Shown here: piece by piece, positions 24,102 through 34,910 of the stretch
How the letters are laid out: every line of letters begins with the position of its first letter
Numbering within the stretch: the stretch's first letter is position 1
Assembly: GCF_022026395.1 (NCBI RefSeq)
Contig: NZ_CP041767.1
Coordinates: forward strand, 1,809,501 to 1,873,500
Direction of reading: 5' to 3'
Length of the DNA: 64,000 nucleotides
From: Brevibacillus brevis
GTDB taxonomy: Bacteria > Bacillota > Bacilli > Brevibacillales > Brevibacillaceae
Position numbers and translations under genes: made by a program
The notes under the pieces: generated by a model
What the model was told of the DNA's origin: nothing
What the model saw: the letters and a program-made list of their open reading frames with translations, nothing else
The model's database searches: none

Positions 24102-25505
24102 GTGAAACTGATATTGCTATCGGGTGGTTCAGGGAAAAGGCTGTGGCCGCTCTCCAATGATGTCAGGTCCAAACAGTTCTTGAAGTTGATAGGCAATGCA
24201 CATGCCCAACCAGAGGCGATGGTTCAACGAGTGTGGAGACAACTGGCCTCCCGCAATTGGTCGGAGCCTGTTTATATTTCAACAGGCCGCTCGCATGTTG
24301 ATTTGCTTCAAAGCCAACTAGGTGAAGGCGTTCCTTTGATCGTGGAGCCGGAAAAAAGGGATACCTTCCCTGCCATTGCTTTAGCGGTGACCTATTTGTA
24401 CTCTGCTTTGACAATGGACCCGAATGAAGTCATCACCATCATGCCTGTAGATCCATTCGTTGAGGACCGCTTCATGGACAGGATCAAGGAGTTGGAGAAC
24501 GTCATCCTCAAATCAGGCGCGAATCTCGCATTAATCGGAGTGAAACCAACGTATCCATCTACCAAATACGGCTACATTGTCCCCCAGTTAGAAGCAGAAT
24601 CGAATGAGAGTAAAAGGCCACATGCCTATCAAAAAGTAAAAAGCTTCAAAGAAAAGCCGTCCCTTGAGCAAGCGCAGGATTTAGTAGAAAAGAAAGCCCT
24701 GTGGAATTGTGGAATTTTTGCTTTTCGATTGGGTTATCTGATTCGCGAATTGGAGCAAAAAGGATTGCCTACTGAATATAACCGCATGCTTGAGCAATAT
24801 AGCCAAATGCCTGCTATCAGCTTTGATTATGAGATCGTAGAAAAGGCAGAGAAAGTAGTCGTTCTCCCGTATGACGGAGCCTGGAAGGACTTAGGGACGT
24901 GGAATACGCTCACGGAAGAAATGAGCGCGAATGCAATCGGTAAGGTTTTGCTAGATGAGAATTGCACCAATACGCACGTTATCAACGAATTGGACATACC
25001 TATTGTGTCCATCGGTCTATCGGATATGATCGTGGCGGCAAGCCCGGATGGCATCCTCGTTTCTTCCAAGGAACAAAGCCATATGGTCAAAAATTTGGCT
25101 TTGGATTGGACAAAGCGCCCAATGTATGAAGAGCGGCGCTGGGGATGGTATCAGGTTATGCATTTTCAGAAGAATGAAGACGATTTGGAGGTATTAACGA
25201 AAAGAATCCATGTATACGCCGGGAAAAATTTGAGCTATCAGTACCACCACCACCGTAGTGAAGTATGGATCATCGTAGAGGGCTGCGGCGAGTTCATTTT
25301 AGATGATCTGCTGAGAGAGGTTGGACCAGGTGACGTTTTGCAAATCCCGGTCGGAGCCAAACATGCAATCAAAGCTACGACCGAGCTGGAATTCATCGAG
25401 GTACAGATGGGCAGTCAGCTGGTAGAAGAAGATATCGTTCGACTTGGGATGGCGTGGTCAGCGATTCTGGAGCAGATAAGGAAGCACGGTGATCGCAATG
25501 ATTGA
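24102..25505 (+). CDS. manC: Mannose-1-phosphate guanylyltransferase / mannose-6-phosphate isomerase
   Basis: About 467 residues. The N-terminal nucleotidyltransferase shows LILLSGGSGKRLWPLSND and EPEKRDTFPAIALAV; FKEKPSLEQA and WNCGIFAF follow. The C-terminal cupin (about 340-460, YQYHHHRSEVWIIVEG, GDVLQIPVGAKHAI) is the isomerase half of the type II enzyme. It makes GDP-mannose from mannose-1-P and probably also fructose-6-P to mannose-6-P, so no separate manA is needed. Start GTG 24102 fits AGAGGTGG upstream; GTG 24093 is an alternative. It overlaps rfbG by 17 bp. Confidence 0.93.
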   Translation: MKLILLSGGSGKRLWPLSNDVRSKQFLKLIGNAHAQPEAMVQRVWRQLASRNWSEPVYISTGRSHVDLLQSQLGEGVPLIVEPEKRDTFPAIALAVTYLYSALTMDPNEVITIMPVDPFVEDRFMDRIKELENVILKSGANLALIGVKPTYPSTKYGYIVPQLEAESNESKRPHAYQKVKSFKEKPSLEQAQDLVEKKALWNCGIFAFRLGYLIRELEQKGLPTEYNRMLEQYSQMPAISFDYEIVEKAEKVVVLPYDGAWKDLGTWNTLTEEMSANAIGKVLLDENCTNTHVINELDIPIVSIGLSDMIVAASPDGILVSSKEQSHMVKNLALDWTKRPMYEERRWGWYQVMHFQKNEDDLEVLTKRIHVYAGKNLSYQYHHHRSEVWIIVEGCGEFILDDLLREVGPGDVLQIPVGAKHAIKATTELEFIEVQMGSQLVEEDIVRLGMAWSAILEQIRKHGDRND

Positions 25506-26589
25506 TCCTGCGTTCTGGCGAGACAAAAAAGTGTTGATCACAGGTCATACAGGCTTCAAAGGCGCATGGCTGTGCTTATGGCTGCATGACTTGGGGGCGA
25601 AGGTAACAGGGTATGCGCTTTCGCCTCCAACAAACCCGAGTATTTTTGAGTGTGCCCAAATCAGCTCATTGGTTGATTCCATCATTGATGATGTCAGATC
25701 AAAGGAAAGTGTTCAAAAAGCGATCAACCAAGCAGAACCAGATATCATCTTTCACATGGCTGCTCAGCCGTTGGTGCGCCTGTCGTATCAATATCCGGCG
25801 GAAACCTACGAAATCAACGTCATGGGTACGGTGAATGTACTCGAAGCGGCGAGATTGGCTGTTCAGAATGGAATGAAAATCAAAGCGATCATTAATGTTA
25901 CGACGGATAAGGTTTACGAAAATCGGGAGTGGGTGTGGGGATACCGTGAGCAGGATGTGTTGGGTGGCTATGACCCGTATTCCAACAGCAAGGCATGCTC
26001 GGAGCAAGTGACTGCCTCCTATCGCAATGCTTTCTTTCACCCCGACCAGTATGACCAGCATGGCGTAGCCGTTGCTTCAGCGCGAGCAGGCAATGTAATC
26101 GGCGGCGGTGATTGGGCTCTTGATCGCTTGATACCGGATTGCCTTCGTGCCTTGATAAAGGGAGAGACAATCACTATCCGAAATCCAAAAGCAATCCGGC
26201 CGTGGCAGCATGTCCTGGAGCCCTTGAAGGGGTACTTGATGCTCGCTGAAAAAATGTGGGCGAATGGCAAGGATTACTCTCAGAGCTGGAATTTTGGTCC
26301 GAATGAGGAAGATGCCAGATCGGTAGAGTGGATCGTCCATCAATTGTGTGAGCGATGGGGGGCTGGTGCCTGCTTTGAAGCAGAGCGAACCGATCCACAA
26401 TGGCACGAAGCCCAATATTTAAAGCTGGACTGTTCCAAAGCCAAAAGCGTAATCGGTTGGAAGCCCAACTGGTCGCTCGAACAGACCTTGGACAGTATCA
26501 TTTCTTGGCAGAAGGCTTATCAACAAAAGCAAGACGTAAGAGAAATTTGTTTGGCCCAAATCGCAGCGTATACAAATAAGGCCCAATGA
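25489..26589 (+). CDS. rfbG: CDP-glucose 4,6-dehydratase
   Basis: A 366-residue extended SDR. VLITGHTGFKGAWLCLWL is the NAD-binding loop, HMAAQPLVRLSY the family signature, TTDKVYEN the Thr/Asp region, and YDPYSNSKACSE holds the catalytic Tyr-Lys pair. VIGGGDWALDRLIPDC and RPWQHVLEPL are specific to RfbG-type dehydratases. It converts CDP-glucose to CDP-4-keto-6-deoxyglucose. GTG 25489 (or ATG 25498) begins within manC, so translation is coupled. rfbF follows, making a substrate pair. Confidence 0.94.
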   Translation: MIAMIDPAFWRDKKVLITGHTGFKGAWLCLWLHDLGAKVTGYALSPPTNPSIFECAQISSLVDSIIDDVRSKESVQKAINQAEPDIIFHMAAQPLVRLSYQYPAETYEINVMGTVNVLEAARLAVQNGMKIKAIINVTTDKVYENREWVWGYREQDVLGGYDPYSNSKACSEQVTASYRNAFFHPDQYDQHGVAVASARAGNVIGGGDWALDRLIPDCLRALIKGETITIRNPKAIRPWQHVLEPLKGYLMLAEKMWANGKDYSQSWNFGPNEEDARSVEWIVHQLCERWGAGACFEAERTDPQWHEAQYLKLDCSKAKSVIGWKPNWSLEQTLDSIISWQKAYQQKQDVREICLAQIAAYTNKAQ

Positions 26590-26613
26590 ACAACAGAGGA
26601 AGGAGGGCAGCCA

Positions 26614-27393
26614 ATGAAAGTCGTCATCCTGGCAGGAGGGTATGGTACGCGCATTGGAGAAGAAACCCATCTTCGTCCGAAGCCGCTCATTGAGATCGGT
26701 GATTGGCCCATCATTTGTCATATCATGTCCATTTATTCCAAGTACGGTTTCCATGATTTCATCATCTGTCTCGGGTACAAAGGCTATATGATCAAGGAGT
26801 ACTTTGCGCACTACTTCCTCCATCATTCTGATGTGACGTTTGATTTTCGTAATGACAATCAGGTCACTTTTCACAACCACAATGCTGCTCCGTGGCGAGT
26901 CACATTGATTGATACGGGGAAAGACACAGGGACAGGTGGAAGGGTGAAGCGCATTCAGAAGTATGTGGGAGAAGAAACATTCATGCTGACGTATGGAGAT
27001 GGCTTATCCGACATCGATATTGAACAGTTGGTAAATTTTCATCGTACGCATAAAAAACTCGCAACGATCACCACGACTCAACCGCCAGGCAGATTCGGAG
27101 CATTGGATATTGCGGAAGGGAATACCGTAACAGGATTCCAGGAGAAGCCAAAGGGGGACGGCGGGTGGATCAATGCTGGTTTTTTTGTCATGGAGCCGGG
27201 TGTATTTGATTATATTGCGGGTGATGAGACGGTCTTGGAAAAAGAGCCGTTGGAGGGATTGACCAAGGCGAATCAACTGATGGCCTTCAAACATACCGGT
27301 TTTTGGCAGCCAATGGATACGCTTCGAGATAAAAACTACTTGGAAAAACTGTGGAAATCCGGAAAGGCAGCATGGGCAACCAGCCGAATATAA
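26614..27393 (+). CDS. rfbF: Glucose-1-phosphate cytidylyltransferase
   Basis: A 259-residue nucleotidyltransferase. KVVILAGGYGTRIGEETHL and RPKPLIEIGDWPIICHIM are the RfbF signature, and YGDGLSDIDI carries the metal-binding Asp. It forms CDP-glucose for the dehydratase encoded just upstream. The ATG is 9 nt after AGGAGGG. Normal order for this pair is rfbF-rfbG; here the order is reversed. Confidence 0.95.
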   Translation: MKVVILAGGYGTRIGEETHLRPKPLIEIGDWPIICHIMSIYSKYGFHDFIICLGYKGYMIKEYFAHYFLHHSDVTFDFRNDNQVTFHNHNAAPWRVTLIDTGKDTGTGGRVKRIQKYVGEETFMLTYGDGLSDIDIEQLVNFHRTHKKLATITTTQPPGRFGALDIAEGNTVTGFQEKPKGDGGWINAGFFVMEPGVFDYIAGDETVLEKEPLEGLTKANQLMAFKHTGFWQPMDTLRDKNYLEKLWKSGKAAWATSRI

Positions 27394-27406
27394 GGAGGAA
27401 GCAGGA

Positions 27407-28000
27407 GTGGGCGGATTAAACGAGAACAGTGAAGAAGTTTTTTCTCCGATCGGATACGGGGACATAACGATCGATTGTGGAGCGAATTATGGGGTTATTT
27501 CACAAAAAATGGCGGATAAAGGCGCCCTCGTCTTTGCTTTTGAACCGAATCCATACGTATTTGAGGAATTGAAAAAAAGGGTTGGTTCCTATCCCAATGT
27601 CGTATGTATAAACAAAGCGGTATGGCATAAAAACGACAAGCTGCGCTTGCATTTGCATGATCTTTACCATACCGATCCGGCAGGGTCTGCGTATGCCTCT
27701 TCTCTTTTGACGAATCATCCTGTTACGAATCCCGATAAGTATGTAGAGGTTGAGGTAATCGATTTGACACAGTTCATCCAGATGCTCAATCGGCCGATCA
27801 AATTAATCAAAATAGATATCGAGGGAGCAGAATTTGAACTGTTGGAAAAAATCGTAGAACAAAATTTACACCTGCAAGTAGAAAAAATCGTTGTAGAAAA
27901 TCATGAATGGCTGATCGAAGGCTTGAAAGCGAAAGCCGATCACTTTCGGAGGGTCATGCAAGAAAAACAAATTCACAACATCGACTTGAACTGGATATAA
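27407..28000 (+). CDS. FkbM-family methyltransferase
   Basis: A 197-residue SAM enzyme. TIDCGANYGVISQKMAD and VFAFEPNPYVFEELKKR form the FkbM SAM site; LIKIDIEGAEFELLEKI is the family's conserved end. GTG start at 27407 is 7 nt after AAGGAGG. FkbM enzymes O-methylate hydroxyls, often of sugars. It is 13 bp behind rfbF and 36 bp ahead of an SDR gene, so it is likely to act on the same CDP-derived sugar or its glycan. Confidence 0.88.
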   Translation: MGGLNENSEEVFSPIGYGDITIDCGANYGVISQKMADKGALVFAFEPNPYVFEELKKRVGSYPNVVCINKAVWHKNDKLRLHLHDLYHTDPAGSAYASSLLTNHPVTNPDKYVEVEVIDLTQFIQMLNRPIKLIKIDIEGAEFELLEKIVEQNLHLQVEKIVVENHEWLIEGLKAKADHFRRVMQEKQIHNIDLNWI

Positions 28001-28036
28001 GAAGAGTGCATAGCAGGTGAAGGGGAGAGATCCCAA

Positions 28037-28924
28037 ATGAAGATACTTGTGACCGGCGCGACAGGCTTTCTCGGAAGCCAGCTCGTAAAAGCGCTGCTAT
28101 TGGACGGACATACCCTCATCCTTTTAAAAAGGAGCACTTCCGATTGCTCGCGTATCCAGGACATACTGCCTGATTTGATTACGTATGATACAGATCGCGG
28201 TCAATGGGAAGCTCCTTTTTTCAAGCAGGGGAAAATCGATGCGATCATCCATACGGCAACCTGTTATGGACGCAACAACGAGAGCAATGCCACAATGGTA
28301 GATGCCAATGTGACCTTTCCGCTTAAACTGCTGGATATGGCTATGCGCATTGGTACCCCTGTTTTTCTAAATACAGATACGTTTTCCAGTGCGCCCACCC
28401 GATTATCCAATCATCTACAACCATATAATTTGACGAAGCGTCAATTTCGAGAATGGGGAAAATGCTTAGCAGATACATCTTCCTTGCAATTCATCAACGT
28501 CCGGCTGGAGCATGTGTATGGTCCTTATGACAATACGAATAAGTTTGTCCCTTCTGTCATCAAAAGCTGTCTCGAAAATCAACCAGAACTAAGGCTAACA
28601 GAAGGAAAGCAAGCCAGGGACTTTATTTATGTGGAGGATGTCGTTTCTGCCTACCGCGTGCTTTTGGCCCATGCTGCCCGTCTACCCGCAGGCTTTACGG
28701 AATACCAGGTAGGGACAGGTACTGCTACCTCGATCCGGGAGTTTGTAGAACTGGTTCATCAGATGACGCATTCTAGGACAGTCCTGAAGTTCGGATCGAT
28801 TACGTATTCAGATAGGGAAATCATGCATTCACAAGCAGATACCCGATCGCTGCAAGCACTAGGGTGGAAACATCGAGTGAAGCTGGAGGATGGATTGAGA
28901 AAGGTAATGGCCACTTTCAAATAG
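28037..28924 (+). CDS. NAD-dependent epimerase/dehydratase, possible CDP-4-keto-6-deoxyglucose reductase
   Basis: A 295-residue extended SDR. ILVTGATGFLGSQLVKALLL is the cofactor loop; the catalytic Tyr-Lys is in PYNLTKRQFREW, and NTDTFSSAPTRLSN precedes it. The arrangement resembles abequose/tyvelose-side reductases and epimerases acting on CDP-4-keto sugars. It follows rfbG-rfbF-fkbM in the same direction, so a CDP-6-deoxyhexose product is likely. No dideoxy-sugar enzymes (RfbH/E1, E3) are in the window, which argues against 3,6-dideoxyhexoses. The exact product is not readable. Confidence 0.82.
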   Translation: MKILVTGATGFLGSQLVKALLLDGHTLILLKRSTSDCSRIQDILPDLITYDTDRGQWEAPFFKQGKIDAIIHTATCYGRNNESNATMVDANVTFPLKLLDMAMRIGTPVFLNTDTFSSAPTRLSNHLQPYNLTKRQFREWGKCLADTSSLQFINVRLEHVYGPYDNTNKFVPSVIKSCLENQPELRLTEGKQARDFIYVEDVVSAYRVLLAHAARLPAGFTEYQVGTGTATSIREFVELVHQMTHSRTVLKFGSITYSDREIMHSQADTRSLQALGWKHRVKLEDGLRKVMATFK

Positions 28925-28933
28925 CAACGCAAC

Positions 28934-28966
28934 AAAAAACATGGCGAGCCAACAGCCATGTTTTTA
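28934..28966. terminator. Bidirectional terminator between convergent glycan operons
   Basis: AAAAACATGGC (28935-28945) pairs with GCCATGTTTTT (28955-28965) around a 9-nt loop. A-run and T-run ends serve both strands. It separates the plus-strand rfb run from the minus-strand gene ending at 28977. Confidence 0.85.
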
Positions 28967-28976
28967 TTATGTGCGC

Positions 28977-30416
28977 TTAATCGAGGAAAGTCTTGTTTGT
29001 GCAGAAAAGATCAGCGTGGAAAGGTTTCATTTCGTCTAATAAATGGTTGTAGTTCTTCACTTTTACCACCGTATTGTCCCGCTTGAAAATATAAATATGG
29101 GTAAACAATTTCTCCAGCAGTGTGTATAGCACGAGTGGATGTCTGCCGAAGTTTTCCCTGATGCTTTCTGGGTTGAATTCAATGATTACATCCGGGTCCC
29201 ACTGCTTAAGCGTTCGCATGGCACTTTCCAAGACGACGACCTCCGAGCCTTCCACGTCAATTTTAATGAGGTCGATGCGCGAGATCATATTTTGCTCTAC
29301 CCAGTCATCCAGCCTGACACATGATATGAATTGCGTGGATTTCCCCACGTCTTCTGGCTCATGCGGGATATAAGACCATCCGCCTCCACGTGGATCGTCA
29401 TTAAAATGAATGTTCCCGTTGCGGTCCGCTATTCCGAGCTGAAGTGGCTCGACATTGGTGATGTGATTCTCGGCCAGGTTCCGCAGGAGATAAGGATAAT
29501 TGGCATCGGAGGGTTCGAATGCGTACACCCTGCCTAGAGGTGCGAGATAGCTCAGGGCGAGCGAGATCGGACCGATGTTTGCTCCGATGTCTAGGCAAAC
29601 ATGGTCAGGTTGTACGATTTTTTTCAGAGGAAGGATAACGTAGTCTTCATAATATCCTTTGTAATACTCCATAAAGTACAGGACGCTTTGATCGGAGTCG
29701 TCCCCATAGACGGTAAAGGTTCGATTGTCAAACGGCAGGTGAAAGTCAACTTTCTTCATCGAATTTGTTGCTCCTTCAAGTGGATTGTAGATCATGATGA
29801 TGTCATTTCCTACGACAAATAGGAGGTCAGGACGAAGAGAATGAACGAATTCTCGTAGTTCCTGGATAGTGGGATAATCTTTCAACAATGGATTGGGACC
29901 AATAAAGCAGCGAGCATCATCAATCAAAATGACGTGATTTTGAACAGAATGCTGCAGAATGGCAGCTAACTCATGCAAGATAGGGGTGTCCAGGTCTCCC
30001 TTGGCTGCCTCCGTTGAGCGCGGGATGTAATGACCGTCCAGCCAAAACAGGCAGGGTGTTGTAACAGAGTGCATCAGGTTGGTCAATACTTCTCCACTGT
30101 CACCGTGGAGGATATGGATGTGGCTGTCACCTGAGAATCTCTCTTTTGCCGCTATAAACAATGCTTCATCCAGCTCAATGGAAACGAGCAGGTCGAAATG
30201 GTTTTTCATCGCTTCCAACATGTCGCCCTTAAACGTGCCTGTCTCGATCAAGGTGCGGATGCCCATCGTTTTCGCTATATGCTTGATCTTCGACTTTTTC
30301 AAATCGTTTGTCGGTGCTTCCAACAGCCAAAAATCCCAAGTTTCTTGTTCTGTTAACGGAAACGGGATTCGGCGCTCCTTCCTCCACGTCTCCCGAATTT
30401 GCTGCATGCGAGACAT
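28977..30416 (-). CDS. Two-domain methyltransferase (class I + FkbM)
   Basis: A 479-residue fusion. Residues about 40-220 form a class I/TylF-like domain (LIETGTFKGDMLEAM, SIELDEALFIAA, LFWLDGHYI, HVILIDDARCF). Residues about 240-475 are FkbM (VCLDIGANIGPISLALSYL, VYAFEPSDANYPYLL, LIKIDVEGSEVVVLESAM). Each half retains a plausible SAM site. ATG at 30416 (MSRMQQI) is preferred because AAAGGAGG lies 10 nt upstream. It is last in a minus-strand run starting at the rmd gene. Two methylations of one glycan, or one of two positions, are possible. Confidence 0.88.
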   Translation of the reverse strand: MSRMQQIRETWRKERRIPFPLTEQETWDFWLLEAPTNDLKKSKIKHIAKTMGIRTLIETGTFKGDMLEAMKNHFDLLVSIELDEALFIAAKERFSGDSHIHILHGDSGEVLTNLMHSVTTPCLFWLDGHYIPRSTEAAKGDLDTPILHELAAILQHSVQNHVILIDDARCFIGPNPLLKDYPTIQELREFVHSLRPDLLFVVGNDIIMIYNPLEGATNSMKKVDFHLPFDNRTFTVYGDDSDQSVLYFMEYYKGYYEDYVILPLKKIVQPDHVCLDIGANIGPISLALSYLAPLGRVYAFEPSDANYPYLLRNLAENHITNVEPLQLGIADRNGNIHFNDDPRGGGWSYIPHEPEDVGKSTQFISCVRLDDWVEQNMISRIDLIKIDVEGSEVVVLESAMRTLKQWDPDVIIEFNPESIRENFGRHPLVLYTLLEKLFTHIYIFKRDNTVVKVKNYNHLLDEMKPFHADLFCTNKTFLD

Positions 30417-30442
30417 ACAAAGATGACCTCCTTTCAATGACA

Positions 30443-32508
<2,066 letters not shown>

Positions 32509-32532
32509 TCAACCTGCCTTTCTCGTCCGCAT

Positions 32533-33768
32533 TCAAATTCGAGGCGAAGGGACTCTGCGATTTACCCAATTTTCGATATGGGCCTTGCCTTTGGTAAATT
32601 CCTGATAAAATTGGTACTCCTCATAGGAAAGCGGGAGGACTTCTTCCAAATGGTAGCTGACAGATCGTTTGACTTCAGGATTGTTGGGGTGGCTCTGAAG
32701 GATCTGTTGGCTGCAAAAAATACTCACTTCACATCGCTGTCCCTCGGAGGCAATGGGAATCGCGACTTGAAAACGCTCCTGGGTAACTTGGAATTTGTGT
32801 ACGAGTTTCCCATTCCTCATGACATGAAAATGCAGGAGAGGGGCGGTATTTTGGTTGCTTCCTTTGAAAAGCAAAGCGTGCATCGGTCCATGGCTGGCTT
32901 CGATGGTCATTCTCAGGTTTTGGGGAGCCCATGCGTCCGGGTAGCGGTTGGATGCAATGATTTGGGGAGAGGGTCCGAATGCATGATACGCTTTCAGCTT
33001 GTTTAGAAACCAAAATGCTCCTTGCTTGTAATGCTTCTGCGTGTAGTGATAGAGCCATTCATTCGAGATGGTGCCATGATGCTTCACGCTTGTTTTCAAA
33101 ATTTCGGAAAATCCTGGCTCCAATTCATAGACAAACGTTTTGCATGCGTCATATAAGCGTGAGTTAGCCAAGAATTCCGGTATCGTCCCAATCGGATAAT
33201 GCAGGGAAATCCGGTTCCACAAATCGTAATCCATGCACCAGTCGTGTTCTTCATTTACACCACCAACTGCTTCAAAGGCATGCTTGCGCAGGAAAGCAGC
33301 GGGTTGGCAAATGAGGTTGAAATTAAACAATTTTTTTCTGTCAAACTCTACCCAAATGTACGGATACTTAACTTTGTCGTTCTCATCAATGTGGAGCCCT
33401 TTTCCGTAAACAACGCCCCAATTGGGATTTTGCTGCAAGGCAGTCACTGCTTTTCGAATGGCACCGGGAAAATACGTATCATCCGAATTGAGCCAACCGA
33501 TAATCTCGCCTCGTGCCATTTGTAATCCTTTATTGACGGCATGGGATTGGCCGCGATCTGGCTCGGAAACGAAGCGGAAGCGGTCCCCAAGATGGCTGTA
33601 TTGCTGCAAAATATTCTGCGTACCGTCAGTTGAAGCGCCATCGACCACAATATGCTCAATATGGGGATAGTCCTGTGTTAGTACACTATCGATCGTTCGT
33701 TTGATAAATTTTGCCTGATTGTACGAAGGGGTGATGACACTTACGAGAGGAAGGGATTGCATGGACAT
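32533..33768 (-). CDS. Family 2 glycosyltransferase with C-terminal extension (paralogue 2)
   Basis: A 411-residue enzyme. VSVITPSYNQAKFIKRTIDS, HIVVDGASTDGT, EPDRGQSHAVNKGLQ and IGWLNSDDTYFPGA match GT2. Residues about 265-400 share a beta-rich extension with the paralogue at 20775-21977 (NRYPDAWAPQNLRM here, LPLSYEEYQFYQEF near the end). ATG at 33768 has AGGAGGG 9 nt upstream. Position second in the rmd-led minus run. The two paralogues may add the same sugar at different steps or on different acceptors. Confidence 0.9.
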   Translation of the reverse strand: MSMQSLPLVSVITPSYNQAKFIKRTIDSVLTQDYPHIEHIVVDGASTDGTQNILQQYSHLGDRFRFVSEPDRGQSHAVNKGLQMARGEIIGWLNSDDTYFPGAIRKAVTALQQNPNWGVVYGKGLHIDENDKVKYPYIWVEFDRKKLFNFNLICQPAAFLRKHAFEAVGGVNEEHDWCMDYDLWNRISLHYPIGTIPEFLANSRLYDACKTFVYELEPGFSEILKTSVKHHGTISNEWLYHYTQKHYKQGAFWFLNKLKAYHAFGPSPQIIASNRYPDAWAPQNLRMTIEASHGPMHALLFKGSNQNTAPLLHFHVMRNGKLVHKFQVTQERFQVAIPIASEGQRCEVSIFCSQQILQSHPNNPEVKRSVSYHLEEVLPLSYEEYQFYQEFTKGKAHIENWVNRRVPSPRI

Positions 33769-33812
33769 AAGAAGTTCCCTCCTGATTTTTTCTACTCATC
33801 CACTCGACGTTT

Positions 33813-34784
33813 TTAAGAGCTGTTAGGCTTGCGTAGCACAGAGCGCCAGTAATTCAATACATCTTCCATCGTTTTCTGGAACGAGATCTCGGGCTCCCAT
33901 CCCGTCTTTTCTCGAAACAAAGAAGAGTCTCCCAATACAATGTCTACATCAGAGGGGCGCAACCGATTGGTGTCTACATGTATTTCTACCTGCACATCAG
34001 TTAGAGCGAGCAGCGTCTTCAACATGTCCTCGATGGTATAGCGAGTACCTGCGGATATATTGTAGACATCACCTGGCTCACCTCGCGTAATCGCCAACCA
34101 ATACGCCTTGACAATATCCCGTACATCCGTGAAGTCGCGAATGGCCCCAAGATTGCCGACATGTACTTTTGGCTCTTGCAGGCCAAGCTCAATCTGGGCA
34201 ATTTGTTTGGCAAAATTAGAGGTTACATAGCTTTCGCCTCTTCTCGGACCTGTATGGTGAAAGGTACGTGTACGGATGATCGCCAGACCGTAACTGTGGT
34301 GATATTGATACCCGAGGTAATCCTGGGCAATTTTACTGACCGCGTACGGATTGAGAGGACGGAGGGGATTGGTCTCCTTAATAGGGATTTCCTCCGGATA
34401 AACCAAACCGTATTCCTCACTGGAGCAAGCAATTTGAATTTTGCAAGCAACAGCATGGTTGCGTACCGCCTCGAACAAATTTAACTGTGGGACAATATTG
34501 TTTACCATCGTATCTGCAGGAGACGACACCGAGGTGGGGACAAAGCTTTGAGCAGCCAGATGAAAAATGAGATCGGGCTTTATTCTCTGGATGAGTTCAT
34601 TTACAGATTGGGGATCTCTTAATTCACAGTTTTCCATATGCACGCGGTCCATCAGATGCCCCAGCTGCTCTTTTTTGGTAAGGGACCGGAATGTGCCGTA
34701 AACATCTACATCTCCCCGCGACAGTAGATACTCAGCCAAGTGACTGCCGGCAAATCCCGTTACTCCGGTAATCAATGCCTTCAT
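33813..34784 (-). CDS. rmd: GDP-6-deoxy-D-mannose reductase (GDP-D-rhamnose synthase)
   Basis: A 323-residue SDR of the GMD/RMD group. MKALITGVTGFAGSHLAEYL is the cofactor loop; CSSEEYGLVYPEE and NPYAVSKIAQDYLGYQ hold the catalytic residues; RTRTFHHTGP and IRDFTDVRDIVKAYWL fit RMD as described for Aneurinibacillus thermoaerophilus rather than GMD, which typically reads SSSELYG. It reduces GDP-4-keto-6-deoxymannose to GDP-D-rhamnose. A second gene at 40710 is the proper GMD. ATG 34784 has a GGGGGG site. First of five genes in a minus-strand run. Confidence 0.85.
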   Translation of the reverse strand: MKALITGVTGFAGSHLAEYLLSRGDVDVYGTFRSLTKKEQLGHLMDRVHMENCELRDPQSVNELIQRIKPDLIFHLAAQSFVPTSVSSPADTMVNNIVPQLNLFEAVRNHAVACKIQIACSSEEYGLVYPEEIPIKETNPLRPLNPYAVSKIAQDYLGYQYHHSYGLAIIRTRTFHHTGPRRGESYVTSNFAKQIAQIELGLQEPKVHVGNLGAIRDFTDVRDIVKAYWLAITRGEPGDVYNISAGTRYTIEDMLKTLLALTDVQVEIHVDTNRLRPSDVDIVLGDSSLFREKTGWEPEISFQKTMEDVLNYWRSVLRKPNSS

Positions 34785-34910
34785 GAGTCGAATCCCCCCT
34801 GTCTATGATGCTCATAGCGAAGGATGAACAGCTTAACATATTATGAATATGGAAAAACGTGAAAAAATGGCACGGCGCACAGCTCGTTTCCAGAGGGAAT
34901 TTTATTGGGT

